Positions 25,486 through 34,065 of a stretch of DNA of 64,000 nt are shown in pieces. The stretch is taken from contig SUSU01000001.1 in NCBI GenBank assembly GCA_015063225.1, positions 152,446 through 216,445 of the forward strand, given 5' to 3'. Each line of letters begins with the position of its first letter. The first letter of the stretch is position 1. The position numbers and the translations under genes were made by a program. The notes below the pieces were generated by a model, which searched no databases, was not told the origin of the DNA, and saw only the letters and a list, made by a program, of their open reading frames with translations. The DNA is from Thermoplasmata archaeon. GTDB lineage: Archaea > Thermoplasmatota > Thermoplasmata > Methanomassiliicoccales > Methanomethylophilaceae.

Positions 25486-27105
25486 ATGGCTTACGGAATT
25501 GCCTTAGATATCGGGACCAGCGGTACCCGCGGCCACGCCGTCGACCTTTCGGACGGGAAGATCCTGTCCACCGTCGTCACGGAGTGCCATCCGCTCCCCG
25601 GCGCCAACATCATGGACCACCTGACGTTCTGCATCAAGGTGGGGAACAAGACCGCCCACGACATCCTGATGGATACCGTGAACAAGGTCATAGCGAACCT
25701 CGGGATCGACCTGAAACAGGTGGAGAGGGTCAGCATCTGCGGTAACCCCATCCAGCTGTCGCTCTTCCAGGGCATCCCCGTGGACGACCTCGCGTTCGCC
25801 GGCGAGAACGCCAAGCGCGAGAGGCATATCGTCGACCAGAAGAGGGATGCCGGCGTGTTCTCCGCCGTCGATGTCGGACTCGATGTCCCCGACGGCTGCG
25901 AGCTCTGCGTCCCTCCCGCCATCCGCCACGAGATCGGTGCGGACGCCCTTGCCATGATGTACAAGTCCGGGTTCCTGGAGCAGAAGGAGAACTGCCTGGT
26001 CACCGATTACGGTACGAACGCCGAGATGGCGCTGAAGATCGGCGACGACATCTACACCGGGTCCGCCGCGGCGGGTCCCGCCATGGAAGGACAGTCCATC
26101 AAATGCGGTATGCTCGCAGGCCCCGGCGCGATCTCCGATCTGGAGTACGATTTCGGATGGAGATGTCAGGTCCTCGACGATTCCATCACCCCCCTCCCCG
26201 GGGACAAGTTCGATTTCTCCCTCGGACAGTGTACGGATTCCGGACCCATGTCTGGGAAGGCCGTCGGAATCACGGGTACCGGTGTGATCGCCGCCGTCGC
26301 GGTGGCCACCCAGTACGAGAAGCTCTGGAAGAAGGGACAGCTCCAGACCCCCGACGGGGTCATGCATCTCCAGGACGGGGTGTACATCGAATCCCACGAC
26401 ATCTCCGAGGCGGCCAAGGCCATCGGGGCTATGAGGGCCGGACATTTCACACTCCTGGAGCATGCGGGCATCAAGTTCGAGGACATGAAGGTCATGTACA
26501 TGTGCGGAGCCTCCGGCACATATGTCGATGCCGTGAAGGCCCGCGACATCGGTCTCATCCCCCCGTCGATCACCGATGCCTACCAGTGGGGCAACACCTC
26601 CCTGGCCATGGCCACGGACATCCTGAGGGACCCCGAGCTACTGGACACCCTCCAGGGTATCGCCAACGGCATCAGGGCGAACCACATCATGTTCGCCGGT
26701 GACAAGATCTTCAGCCAGATCTACATGCAGGAACTCTCCTACTGGGACGAGGGCATGACCATGGAGATGTACAACCAGAACAATGCCCTCGAGGGCATAC
26801 AGGCCCTGCCCAAGGTCCGCGGGCGCATGAACGTCCACAAGATGGTCAAGCGTGACATCCCCGACCTCGGAGCCGCCGGTCTGAAGATCATCCACGATAT
26901 CGGTACCGAGCTCTCCGGGAAGTTCGAGGGATGCATCAAGTGCGGGAAGTGCGTGAAGGAGTGTCCCGAGAAGGCCCTCTCCATGAAGGACGACGGTACC
27001 TTCGTGGTCAAGACCAAGAACTGCCTCGGCACTGCCTGTTACCGCTGCGAGATGAACTGCCCGCAGAAGGTCTACAAGTACAACGCCCTGCAGCTCCCGT
27101 TCTGA
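25486..27105 (+). CDS. ramA: RamA-type corrinoid protein reductive activase
   Basis: A 539-residue ASKHA-fold ATPase with a C-terminal ferredoxin module. The N-terminal nucleotide loop is LDIGTSGTRGHAVDL. Central segments are VTDYGTNAEMALKI and GSAAAGPAMEG; ITGTGVIAAVAVA follows, and the last 60 residues hold two 4Fe-4S motifs (CIKCGKCVKECPEKAL and CLGTACYRCEMNCP). RamA-type enzymes use ATP to reduce inactive Co(II) corrinoid proteins back to Co(I). RamA was described for methylamine methyltransferases; beside mtaBC it most likely re-activates MtaC. Own promoter region after the upstream terminator. Confidence 0.92.
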   Translation: MAYGIALDIGTSGTRGHAVDLSDGKILSTVVTECHPLPGANIMDHLTFCIKVGNKTAHDILMDTVNKVIANLGIDLKQVERVSICGNPIQLSLFQGIPVDDLAFAGENAKRERHIVDQKRDAGVFSAVDVGLDVPDGCELCVPPAIRHEIGADALAMMYKSGFLEQKENCLVTDYGTNAEMALKIGDDIYTGSAAAGPAMEGQSIKCGMLAGPGAISDLEYDFGWRCQVLDDSITPLPGDKFDFSLGQCTDSGPMSGKAVGITGTGVIAAVAVATQYEKLWKKGQLQTPDGVMHLQDGVYIESHDISEAAKAIGAMRAGHFTLLEHAGIKFEDMKVMYMCGASGTYVDAVKARDIGLIPPSITDAYQWGNTSLAMATDILRDPELLDTLQGIANGIRANHIMFAGDKIFSQIYMQELSYWDEGMTMEMYNQNNALEGIQALPKVRGRMNVHKMVKRDIPDLGAAGLKIIHDIGTELSGKFEGCIKCGKCVKECPEKALSMKDDGTFVVKTKNCLGTACYRCEMNCPQKVYKYNALQLPF

Positions 27106-27136
27106 AACTCCTTAGGGGGCCCTGCCCCTTTTCCAT

Positions 27137-27209
27137 CACCAACACGCTGGTGACCTATTCTCCATCAACACGGTGGTCACCTATCCCGGACCAACACGCT
27201 GGTAACCCA
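27137..27209 (+). repeat. three tandem copies of the 22-bp palindromic repeat
   Basis: CACCAACACGCTGGTGACC (27137-27155, then TAT), CATCAACACGGTGGTCACC (27163-27181, then TAT) and ACCAACACGCTGGTAACCCA (27190-27209), separated by four to five bases. The first unit equals the 11150-11171 copy. They fill the gap between the converging ramA and YdbT-like genes. Confidence 0.7.
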
Positions 27210-27211
27210 CA

Positions 27212-28666
27212 TCACTGGAACCTGCGGAAGTCGTAACGGCCGTCGATGATCCTGTCGCGGACTTCGTATGAAAGGCTCTCGAGGGATCCGGAATCGAACA
27301 CTCCGGACCTGATCTTGGAGTTCCCCGTGGTGGACAGCATGTTCATGGTGCACCTCGCGGTGCCGTAACGCCTCTGCGCGGGGGAGGTGGTGACATCCAC
27401 GAACTGCACCTTGTCGAGGAGTACGTAGTTAGACACGCGGTCGAAGGCCCCCGTGACGATCAGGGCGATGGTGTCGTCCATGGCGAACGTGCGGATACGG
27501 AATGCGAGATGCCCCCACCCGAGGATGCCCGCGGCAAGCAGCACTATAACGCCGTCGAACAGCACCCTGTACAGACCCGAGAACTCGTCCTCGAGGAGCA
27601 CATAGATGGCTGCGAGTACGGCGAGGGACACCGCCATGTAAGGAACGATCCCGAACAGGGCGGAGACGGATTGTTTTGAGGTCTCCCCGCGGCATTCGAA
27701 CTCCGGGAGGAGGGTCCCGATCAGGTCGGTGCATACGGCCTTATCCTTCAGCGGGCACAGCAGGGGCATCCCCTTCTGGTCCGCGGTGCCGACGACCTCG
27801 GCCTCGAGAATCGCCCTGCCCATGAGGCGGCAGATGAGCGGTTCCTCCAGTTTCACGTAGTTCACCTTGGAGAGCTTGAACGAGTCCTGACGGGTGGAGA
27901 ACAGTCCCGACGAGATGACGACGGTGTCCCCGTCCCTGACGATCCTGTAGTTGTAGTACCTGAAGAAGTGCGATAACGCGGGGATGAAGAACTCCACTGC
28001 GAACAGGATCACGGCGAGCAGGTTGACGGATCCCGACTCCACGAGGGAGACGACGGAATAGATCAGCATCACAATGCCGAATGCGAACTGCCATGTGCGC
28101 ATCCCGAGGAAGGAGTGGAGGAAGATATCCATTCCGGTGACCTGTACGAGGGACTCCATCGAGTCGTAATCCTTCGCCATGTGTTTTTCGGCATCTGGCT
28201 CATCATCGGTCGAGGCGGGGGATGTGCCGTACATGCGGGCGTATACCCTGTCGCGGAGTTCCTCCGCATCCTCCTTCTCGAGGACGATGAACGCCTCGGC
28301 ACGGTTGACGTTGACGCTCGAATTGAGATTGAACGAGAGCTTGGTGGCGCCCAGTATGCGGTAGATGAAGTCACGTTCGACGTTCACCGAGGCGAGCCTG
28401 TCGTACTGTATGCGGACCTCCCTGCGGGAGACGATGTTCCTGGTGACCACGATCTCGTCCTCGAGGAAGTAGTACTTCGTCCTCAGCCAGATCAGGACGC
28501 TCATCGCCACGGAGAAGATGATGATCCCGACGGCCCATACGAATCCCGGAGTGGTGTCCTCGCTGGTCGAGATGATGATCAGAACCGTCAGCCCCAGGGC
28601 CAGGGTGTTGCGGACGACGGTGCCCACGAGGTAGGACCAGTGGTTGCGAAGGAACTCCCCGTTCAT
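27212..28666 (-). CDS. YdbT-like membrane protein with three PH-type (bPH_2) domains
   Basis: A 484-residue membrane protein. Three helix pairs (about 15-60, 190-250, 340-400) alternate with three bPH_2 domains, each with the family pattern of a strand, then an R-x-x-(Y/F)xx(L/V)xxV-type segment (LEDEIVVTRNIVSRREVRIQYDRLASVNVERDF type; VVISSGLFSTRQDSFKLSKVNYV; LIVTGAFDRVSNYVLLDKVQFVDV). The pairing with a small YdbS-like gene upstream (4-base overlap) is the classic ydbS-ydbT arrangement. In Bacillus the pair protects against exported toxic peptides; here the function is unknown. Confidence 0.8.
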   Translation of the reverse strand: MNGEFLRNHWSYLVGTVVRNTLALGLTVLIIISTSEDTTPGFVWAVGIIIFSVAMSVLIWLRTKYYFLEDEIVVTRNIVSRREVRIQYDRLASVNVERDFIYRILGATKLSFNLNSSVNVNRAEAFIVLEKEDAEELRDRVYARMYGTSPASTDDEPDAEKHMAKDYDSMESLVQVTGMDIFLHSFLGMRTWQFAFGIVMLIYSVVSLVESGSVNLLAVILFAVEFFIPALSHFFRYYNYRIVRDGDTVVISSGLFSTRQDSFKLSKVNYVKLEEPLICRLMGRAILEAEVVGTADQKGMPLLCPLKDKAVCTDLIGTLLPEFECRGETSKQSVSALFGIVPYMAVSLAVLAAIYVLLEDEFSGLYRVLFDGVIVLLAAGILGWGHLAFRIRTFAMDDTIALIVTGAFDRVSNYVLLDKVQFVDVTTSPAQRRYGTARCTMNMLSTTGNSKIRSGVFDSGSLESLSYEVRDRIIDGRYDFRRFQ

Positions 28667-29157
28667 TCCCTAGCCTTCAGGAGTTTGATGATCTTCTCGT
28701 TGAGGTTGGCGGCTATGTACTCCGCAACCGGGTCGTTGAGGTATTCCATGGCCGCGGTGCCGCCGGCGGTGGTGACTGTGACCTTCGCCAGGTTGTACTT
28801 CCTCAGGATGGGGCCTTTGCTGACCTCGACCTGATGGACCCTCTCGACGGGGACGAGGACATGGGAGTGGAAGATGACCCCTCTGCGGACCTCTATGCAG
28901 TCGTCGTCCATGCGGTAACGGTAGTGGTTGTAGAAGATTACGGGACTGGCGAGGAGATACACGGCGATAGCGGCCACGCAGATCCACATGTAGACCAGAT
29001 AGTCGGTGGCCTCCGGGACGAACACCGTCAGGGGGACGGCGAATGCCAATACGATCGCCAGTTCCAGCAGGTGCCCCAGGTACATCGCGTTCTTCGAAAC
29101 CGGGTCGAGCATCCTGAATTCCTGGATGTTCTCCAACGGTATGTCCTCAGCGCCCAT
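28663..29157 (-). CDS. YdbS-like membrane protein with one PH-type domain
   Basis: A 164-residue protein: two helices (LLELAIVLAFAVPLTVFV and YLVYMWICVAAIAVYLLAS), then one bPH_2 domain (RMDDDCIEVRRGVIFHSHVLVPVERVHQVEVSKGP, KVTVTTAGG). It is translated with the YdbT-like protein through an ATGA overlap. ATG 29157 was chosen: a TATA-like TATTATACCATAT lies 15-30 bases upstream, and longer frames overlap the exonuclease gene. Confidence 0.78.
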   Translation of the reverse strand: MGAEDIPLENIQEFRMLDPVSKNAMYLGHLLELAIVLAFAVPLTVFVPEATDYLVYMWICVAAIAVYLLASPVIFYNHYRYRMDDDCIEVRRGVIFHSHVLVPVERVHQVEVSKGPILRKYNLAKVTVTTAGGTAAMEYLNDPVAEYIAANLNEKIIKLLKARE

Positions 29158-29996
29158 GCCGGGTAATGGGGATATGGTATAATACTGAGTCGGAATCGTC
29201 TCTGGGTGAACTTCTTTCCGTTCTTCGGTTTCTTGTTGGGGTCGAAGGCCTTCAGCCATTTGACGAGTTCCGCATCCTCTTCTCCCCATTCGGGGGTCTC
29301 GCCGTTGTCGATGTACTTGTGGTACCACTCCTCGGCCTCGGCCATGGGGCCGGACATGTCGGGGGTAGCCATGTGCACGATGTAGCAGTTGTCCGGGGCG
29401 GGTTTCCAGAACTGGGGGCGGTCGTAGTCCTCGGGCTCGAGGAATCCGACGGCGAAGATGATGTCATCAAGATTGGATAGGGCGGCATACAGTCCGGCCT
29501 GGAGGATGTAGTCCTCGGGTACCTTGGAGACGTTGCCCTCCTCATCAAGCCATGCGTCGCGGTGGCTGGAGGTCTTGATCTCGAGGATGGCGGTGCGTTT
29601 TCCGCCGGCGGCGATGTATCCGTCCACCAGACCGCCGAAGATGTTGTTATTGTGGAAGTGGTCGTAACCGCAGGTCTCTTTCGCAACGGGTTCCTCGACG
29701 ATGACCTTCTCGGAGGCGGGGAGACCCAGCATCGCGGGGATGCATCCGGAGTTGGCGCGGACGTAATCCCTGATGACTGGCTCAATGACATTCCCGGCAT
29801 CCATGTACTTGTTCGGGGGGTCTCCGGGATAGATGCGTGCGATCTCGAGGGCGACCTTGAACGGGGTGGAGAAACGGCTGCATCCGAGGATGGCTCCCAT
29901 CTTGGTGCCGGTGATCTTCTTCTTCCTTCCCCATTGGTCGAAGAAAACAACGTGCTCGTTATCATCTATCTCGGTTACGTTCATCCTTCCGTCCAT
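29028..29996 (-). CDS. YqaJ-type viral recombinase/exonuclease, orphan copy
   Basis: A 322-residue protein with a PD-(D/E)XK nuclease core of the YqaJ/lambda-exonuclease type: ITGTKMGAILGCSRFSTPF near the N terminus, DAGNVIEPVIRDYV, and the metal-binding VDGYIAAGGKRTAILEIKTS (Asp...Glu-x-Lys). Such enzymes resect double-stranded DNA for phage recombination. No single-strand annealing partner is adjacent. The last 43 residues (after FDPNKKPKNGKKF) overlap the YdbS-like gene and its promoter in another frame and look non-native, so the true 3' end may be lost by a frameshift. Start (ATG 29996 or 29984) is uncertain. Probably a leftover of an older mobile element. Confidence 0.65.
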   Translation of the reverse strand: MDGRMNVTEIDDNEHVVFFDQWGRKKKITGTKMGAILGCSRFSTPFKVALEIARIYPGDPPNKYMDAGNVIEPVIRDYVRANSGCIPAMLGLPASEKVIVEEPVAKETCGYDHFHNNNIFGGLVDGYIAAGGKRTAILEIKTSSHRDAWLDEEGNVSKVPEDYILQAGLYAALSNLDDIIFAVGFLEPEDYDRPQFWKPAPDNCYIVHMATPDMSGPMAEAEEWYHKYIDNGETPEWGEEDAELVKWLKAFDPNKKPKNGKKFTQRRFRLSIIPYPHYPAWALRTYRWRTSRNSGCSTRFRRTRCTWGTCWNWRSYWHSPSP

Positions 29997-30067
29997 AGGG
30001 GAAGGGATGCCGCAATCAGTATTTGATTTGCACGAAGATGTGTATGTCCGCCCTTTCGGAGTGCGGA

Positions 30068-30337
30068 TCACTTGCGCTCGAGACGGATGTCCCAGCCTAC
30101 GAGTTTCATCTTCACGTTGACGGTGTTTCCGTCCTGAAGATCGAAATTCTCGAGACCGGCAAGTGCAGATACGGCTCTGGCCTCGAACTTGTGGGGGCCC
30201 GAAGTGGTCTTGAACTCCATGGATTCCCCGTTCTTCAGTTTCCCGACCTCGACATCGTCGATGATGATGGTGGCGGAGGTCTTGCCCATGACGTAGGCTT
30301 TCAGGCGGGTGATGGTGACGGTTATTTCGTCAGACAT
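30068..30337 (-). CDS. small beta-sandwich protein, PEGA-like
   Basis: An 89-residue protein built of alternating strands (EITVTITRLKAYVMG, ATIIIDDVEVGKLKNGESMEFKTTSGPHKFEAR, NTVNVKMKLVGWDIRL). The I-x-D-D-x-x-V-G-x-L...G...E-x-x-x-G-P-H pattern resembles PEGA and related carrier-type domains that decorate surface or signalling proteins. No signal peptide. Co-directional with the exonuclease gene, 71 bases upstream of it. Confidence 0.5.
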   Translation of the reverse strand: MSDEITVTITRLKAYVMGKTSATIIIDDVEVGKLKNGESMEFKTTSGPHKFEARAVSALAGLENFDLQDGNTVNVKMKLVGWDIRLERK

Positions 30338-30625
30338 TTAATCACTAAGCATAGATGGAAAAGAAGTAATAAAAATGTCCGAGGGACTGTTTTTGACGAT
30401 GTGGGCATCTTAGTCTCCAAATCCGTCACTTGTCTATCTTGTCACCTATTTCTAAATGTATGAATAGTTGGATTTATTACAAATTACCACTTTTTTGGTG
30501 ATATAAAATGATGCCAATCATAAATGGTTCGAATCATTCGTTTTTTTGACCATAATTAGTATAGTATTCATTATTTATGTATCAGGTACAAAAGTTATCG
30601 TTATATAAGGGGTGTTTTTGTTTGT
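30338..30625. promoter_or_regulatory. AT-rich promoter region of the uptake operon
   Basis: No gene seen. The region is markedly AT-rich, with TATA-like TTATATAAGG at 30601-30610 about 50 bases before the binding-protein ATG. Confidence 0.45.
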
Positions 30626-30644
30626 ATTGGATATAACATCCAAT
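30626..30644. promoter_or_regulatory. palindromic operator candidate of the uptake operon
   Basis: ATTGGAT-N5-ATCCAAT, a perfect 7-bp inverted repeat. It lies about 20-35 bases past the TATA-like box and ends 12 bases before the ATG, at or just after the expected transcription start. That fits a metal- or ligand-responsive repressor site. Confidence 0.5.
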
Positions 30645-30655
30645 AAAGTGGTAGC

Positions 30656-32020
30656 ATGGATAATAAAATCATGGCAATAGCTGCCGTCGCGATCATCGTC
30701 GTGGCGGCCGTAGCCGTCGTTGCCGTCGCGCTGCCCGGAAAGGACAACAAATCGAACTCCGACCCCAACGAGGGATTCGGTACCGACACCGTTGTCATTT
30801 ACGGCAATGCTAACAACGACTCCTATATCGACAGCGATGACCTGAACATGGTCCAGGAAATCGTGGACAAGAAAAGCACCTGGGACCGCTCCAAGAACCC
30901 CTTCGCCGACGCCAACTGCGATGGTCAGATAACTAAAGAGGACGTCGACAAAATCCAGATGATCATTGACAAGAAGGAAGGGAAGATCTTCTACAAGAAC
31001 TACTTTGGCGAGGACCAGGAGATATCCTTCCCTCTGAAGAACAAGAAGATTGCCGTCACCTACTGGCAGCAGGCCGAGGCCGTTGCCATTCTCGGTCAGT
31101 GGAACAATGTCAAGGTCGCCAACGCTTACGTCACCCAGATTAAGGGCAACCAGTACCCCTGTGAGGGCATCGTCGAGGTCGGAACCACCGGAAGCAGCGC
31201 CAAATCCGTTGACGACAACGGTATCAGCGCCATGATCAGCGCGGGCATCAACCTCATCATAGCCACCCCGACCTCCGCCGTCAAGACCGGCTGCGAAAAG
31301 GTCATCGTCGACGGCGTCCAGGCCGATGCCATCTACCTCTGGCATATGGGCAACTCTTCCATCCCCACCATCCTGACCATGGGCATCATGTTCGATCAGG
31401 AGGAGAAGGCGCAGAAGTACGCCAAGTTTTGCTACGACCTCATCGACAAGGTCGAGTCCAAACTCGAGGGCAAGGAGAAGAAGGACATCATCGTCACCAC
31501 CATGTACGCCAACCAGGCCAGCAGGTCCGACATCACCGTCTGCTCCGGAGTCGGAAGGGAGGGTACCTGCACCGTCCTCCAGCACCTCGGCAACGTCTAC
31601 AACAACTGGAAGGGCATCAACGACTTCGGCATGGCGTCCTACCAGAAGGAGTGGTTCCTCGGCGAGGGGGACAAGTTCGACGTCATCTTCATGGCGTACT
31701 CCTCCGTCGACCAGTTAACCTACTCCCAGGACAAGTTCAATTCCAGTTTCGAGGAGTTCATCGAGTACTTCAAGAACACCAAGGCCTACAACAATCACGG
31801 CATGATCGGCGCACCGTACATCTTCGCCGGCTATTCCATGTTCTCCATGATGATGTATGCCGCCTGGATGCTCTACCCGGACTTGTTCTCCCTCGAGGAG
31901 GCGCAGGACTCCCTGCAGGAGTGGTTCGACAACTTCACCGTTGCAAAGGTGGACGTCAAGAAGGACGCCGTCTGCTACTACACCGGTGACAAATACCAGA
32001 CCCTCTACGCTGACGCGTGA
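30656..32020 (+). CDS. FecB/BtuF-like ABC transporter binding protein with a dockerin domain
   Basis: A 454-residue secreted or anchored protein. Residues 1-28 are a signal/anchor helix (IMAIAAVAIIVVAAVAVVAVAL). Residues about 48-110 form a two-repeat dockerin, each repeat a calcium loop plus helix (GNANNDSYIDSDDLNMVQEIV and ADANCDGQITKEDVDKIQMII). The rest is a periplasmic-binding-type domain (IAVTYWQQAEAVAILGQW, LIIATPTSAVKTGCEKVIV, DVIFMAYSSVDQLTY). Followed by the permease and ATPase genes, so it captures a corrinoid, heme or iron-siderophore ligand. A dockerin on a binding protein is unusual; a cohesin protein is encoded 3' of the operon. Confidence 0.85.
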   Translation: MDNKIMAIAAVAIIVVAAVAVVAVALPGKDNKSNSDPNEGFGTDTVVIYGNANNDSYIDSDDLNMVQEIVDKKSTWDRSKNPFADANCDGQITKEDVDKIQMIIDKKEGKIFYKNYFGEDQEISFPLKNKKIAVTYWQQAEAVAILGQWNNVKVANAYVTQIKGNQYPCEGIVEVGTTGSSAKSVDDNGISAMISAGINLIIATPTSAVKTGCEKVIVDGVQADAIYLWHMGNSSIPTILTMGIMFDQEEKAQKYAKFCYDLIDKVESKLEGKEKKDIIVTTMYANQASRSDITVCSGVGREGTCTVLQHLGNVYNNWKGINDFGMASYQKEWFLGEGDKFDVIFMAYSSVDQLTYSQDKFNSSFEEFIEYFKNTKAYNNHGMIGAPYIFAGYSMFSMMMYAAWMLYPDLFSLEEAQDSLQEWFDNFTVAKVDVKKDAVCYYTGDKYQTLYADA

Positions 32021-32065
32021 TAAACACTAATATCCGACCAGGAAGGCGATACCACGGGAGCAGAG

Positions 32066-33166
32066 ATGGATCCGGTAGAATATGCGGTCGAGAAGTGGGT
32101 CCACCATGACGATTCGGGGAACATCACCCCGGTGATGGAGGACTACCACCGTTACATCCTGCGCAAGTGGATATTCATCGCAGTCTGCATCGTGGCCGCC
32201 TTCCTGGCTGCGGGCTACTCCCTGAAGGTCGGCGCCTACGATATCGGTTATGTCGATACGTACAAGACCATATGGGAGCACCTGACGGGAAACATCCGTC
32301 CGGGGAACGACGACTACGTCATCTGGGATATGAAACTCCCCCGGACGATAACCGCCATACTCGCCGGTGCTGGTCTCGCCGCCGCCGGTGTCGTGATGCA
32401 GAGCATACTCAGGAACCCCCTCGCCGACCCGTACACCACGGGTATTTCGTCGGGGGCGTCCTTCGGCGCCACCCTCGCCCTGGGATTGGGAATCACATTC
32501 GGCAGCGCCGGATATGCGGTCATCACCAACGCCTTCCTCTTCGCCCTCATCCCCATGGGAGTCATCGTCACCGTCTCCAAGATGAGGGGTGCGACACCGT
32601 CCACCATGATTATGGCCGGCATCGCCATCATGTACATCTTCAACGCACTAACCACGATGATCAAGCTCTTCGTCGACCCGGATAAACTGGCGGCGATCTT
32701 CGAGTGGTCCGTGGGTACCCTGGAAGGTACCAACTGGAATAACGTCGGGATCATGTTCGTCGTGGTCGCCGTCGGTGTCGTCGCCCTCCAGCTGCTCGCC
32801 AAGAAGCTCAACGTCATCTCGGCCGGGGACGACAGCGCCCGCGCTATAGGGGTCGATGCGGAGAAGCTTCGTCTGGTCTCCCTGATGATCGTTTCTCTTC
32901 TGGCGGCAGGTGTCGTCAGTTTCACCGGACTCATAGGTTTCGTCGGACTCGTTTGCCCCCATATCGCGAGGCTCATCATCGGTTCCGACACCCGTTACCT
33001 CATGCCCGCTTCCATGGCGTTCGGTGCCGCACTGCTCCTGTTCGCGGACGGTATAGGCAGGTACGTGATCTCCCCGTCCACCATCCAGGTCGGTGTCATC
33101 ACCGCCATCATCGGGGCCCCGCTGTTCCTCTATCTCATCGTCAGAAGCAAGAAGGAGGCGGCCTGA
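32066..33166 (+). CDS. FecCD/BtuC-type ABC transporter permease
   Basis: A 366-residue permease of the iron-siderophore/cobalamin type. An N-terminal cytoplasmic stretch of about 30 residues is followed by nine to ten helices with KLPRTITAILAGAGLAAAGVVMQ (here MKLPRTITA), NPLADPYTTGISSGASFGA, ARAIGVDAEKLRL and the ATPase-coupling FTGLIGFVGLVCPHIARLIIGSD. It moves the ligand handed over by the binding protein. 45 bases after that gene; its stop shares a base with the ATPase ATG. Confidence 0.92.
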   Translation: MDPVEYAVEKWVHHDDSGNITPVMEDYHRYILRKWIFIAVCIVAAFLAAGYSLKVGAYDIGYVDTYKTIWEHLTGNIRPGNDDYVIWDMKLPRTITAILAGAGLAAAGVVMQSILRNPLADPYTTGISSGASFGATLALGLGITFGSAGYAVITNAFLFALIPMGVIVTVSKMRGATPSTMIMAGIAIMYIFNALTTMIKLFVDPDKLAAIFEWSVGTLEGTNWNNVGIMFVVVAVGVVALQLLAKKLNVISAGDDSARAIGVDAEKLRLVSLMIVSLLAAGVVSFTGLIGFVGLVCPHIARLIIGSDTRYLMPASMAFGAALLLFADGIGRYVISPSTIQVGVITAIIGAPLFLYLIVRSKKEAA

Positions 33167-33969
33167 TGGAAGAGAACGGTCCCCCTGTCGTGGAGGTAAA
33201 GAACCTCTGTTTCGGATACGGTTCCGGCGAACCCGTACTCGAGGACATCTCGTTCACATTGGACAAGCCGGGAATGACCTGCATAGTGGGCCCGAACGGT
33301 GTGGGGAAATCCACGCTGATCAAGTGCATCAACGGTCTCCTGAAACCCACATCGGGTTCAGTGGAGGTCATGGGCAAACCCGTATCGGACTACAAACTGA
33401 AGGAACTCGCCAAGGTGGTGGGTTACGTCCCTGTCATGACTGGCACATACAACGTCATGACTGTCCTCGATACCGTTCTCATCGGAAGGTACTCCCATCA
33501 GAAATGGAGGACGCGCCCCGAGGATATCGAGATCGCGCACAGGGCGCTCGAGGCCATGGAGATAGAGGACCTCGCCATGAGGAACTTCAACGAACTCTCC
33601 GCAGGGCAGCATCAGAAGGTATCCCTCGCCCGCGGACTCGTCCAGGAACCGAGGGTGATGCTCCTCGACGAACCCACCTCGAACCTCGATGTGAGGCATC
33701 AGCTGTTCGTTTCCGCATTCCTGAAGAAGCTGTGCGATGCGACATCGTCCAACGTGCTGATGATCAGCCACGACCTCAACCTCGCGGCCAAGTTCGCGGA
33801 CAACCTCCTCGTGCTGGAGAAGCCCGGCAGGCTGTACGGGTTCGGTCCTCCCCAGGAGCTCATAACCCCGGAGATGCTCCGCAGGGTCTACAACGTCGAA
33901 TGCGACGTCATAGACGACCACGGGTCGCCCCACGTGATATTGCAGTCCGTAGGTTCCGAACTGATGTGA
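33166..33969 (+). CDS. FecE/BtuD-type ABC transporter ATPase
   Basis: A 267-residue ABC ATPase with Walker A GPNGVGKST (about residues 42-50), a Q-loop region (VVGYVPVMTG, with Pro-Val in place of the usual Pro-Gln), signature ELSAGQHQKVSLARGL, Walker B VMLLDEPTSNLD and switch His in MISHDLN. The signature has SAGQ in place of SGGQ, common in this family. Start ATG 33166 overlaps the permease stop (TGATG). It powers uptake of the ligand through the FecCD permease. Confidence 0.92.
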   Translation: MEENGPPVVEVKNLCFGYGSGEPVLEDISFTLDKPGMTCIVGPNGVGKSTLIKCINGLLKPTSGSVEVMGKPVSDYKLKELAKVVGYVPVMTGTYNVMTVLDTVLIGRYSHQKWRTRPEDIEIAHRALEAMEIEDLAMRNFNELSAGQHQKVSLARGLVQEPRVMLLDEPTSNLDVRHQLFVSAFLKKLCDATSSNVLMISHDLNLAAKFADNLLVLEKPGRLYGFGPPQELITPEMLRRVYNVECDVIDDHGSPHVILQSVGSELM

Positions 33970-34065
33970 TGGGCGTCCGATTTCGATTTACCCCACATCG
34001 GATTAATTGCCGAACAATGAATCGTTCACCCTACTTACTTAATAGGAACATATCCACCCGCACAT

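Noticed and set aside
18898-27105. Methylamine methyltransferase (mtmB, mtbB, mttB) with in-frame TAG
   Set aside because: Both B subunits match MtaB (methanol) with its zinc ligands and have no internal TAG. RamA alone does not imply methylamine genes in this window.
27137-27209. Short CRISPR-like array
   Set aside because: The units are only 22 bases, imperfectly conserved, separated by four to five bases, and no cas genes are near. They are better described as a palindromic repeat family.
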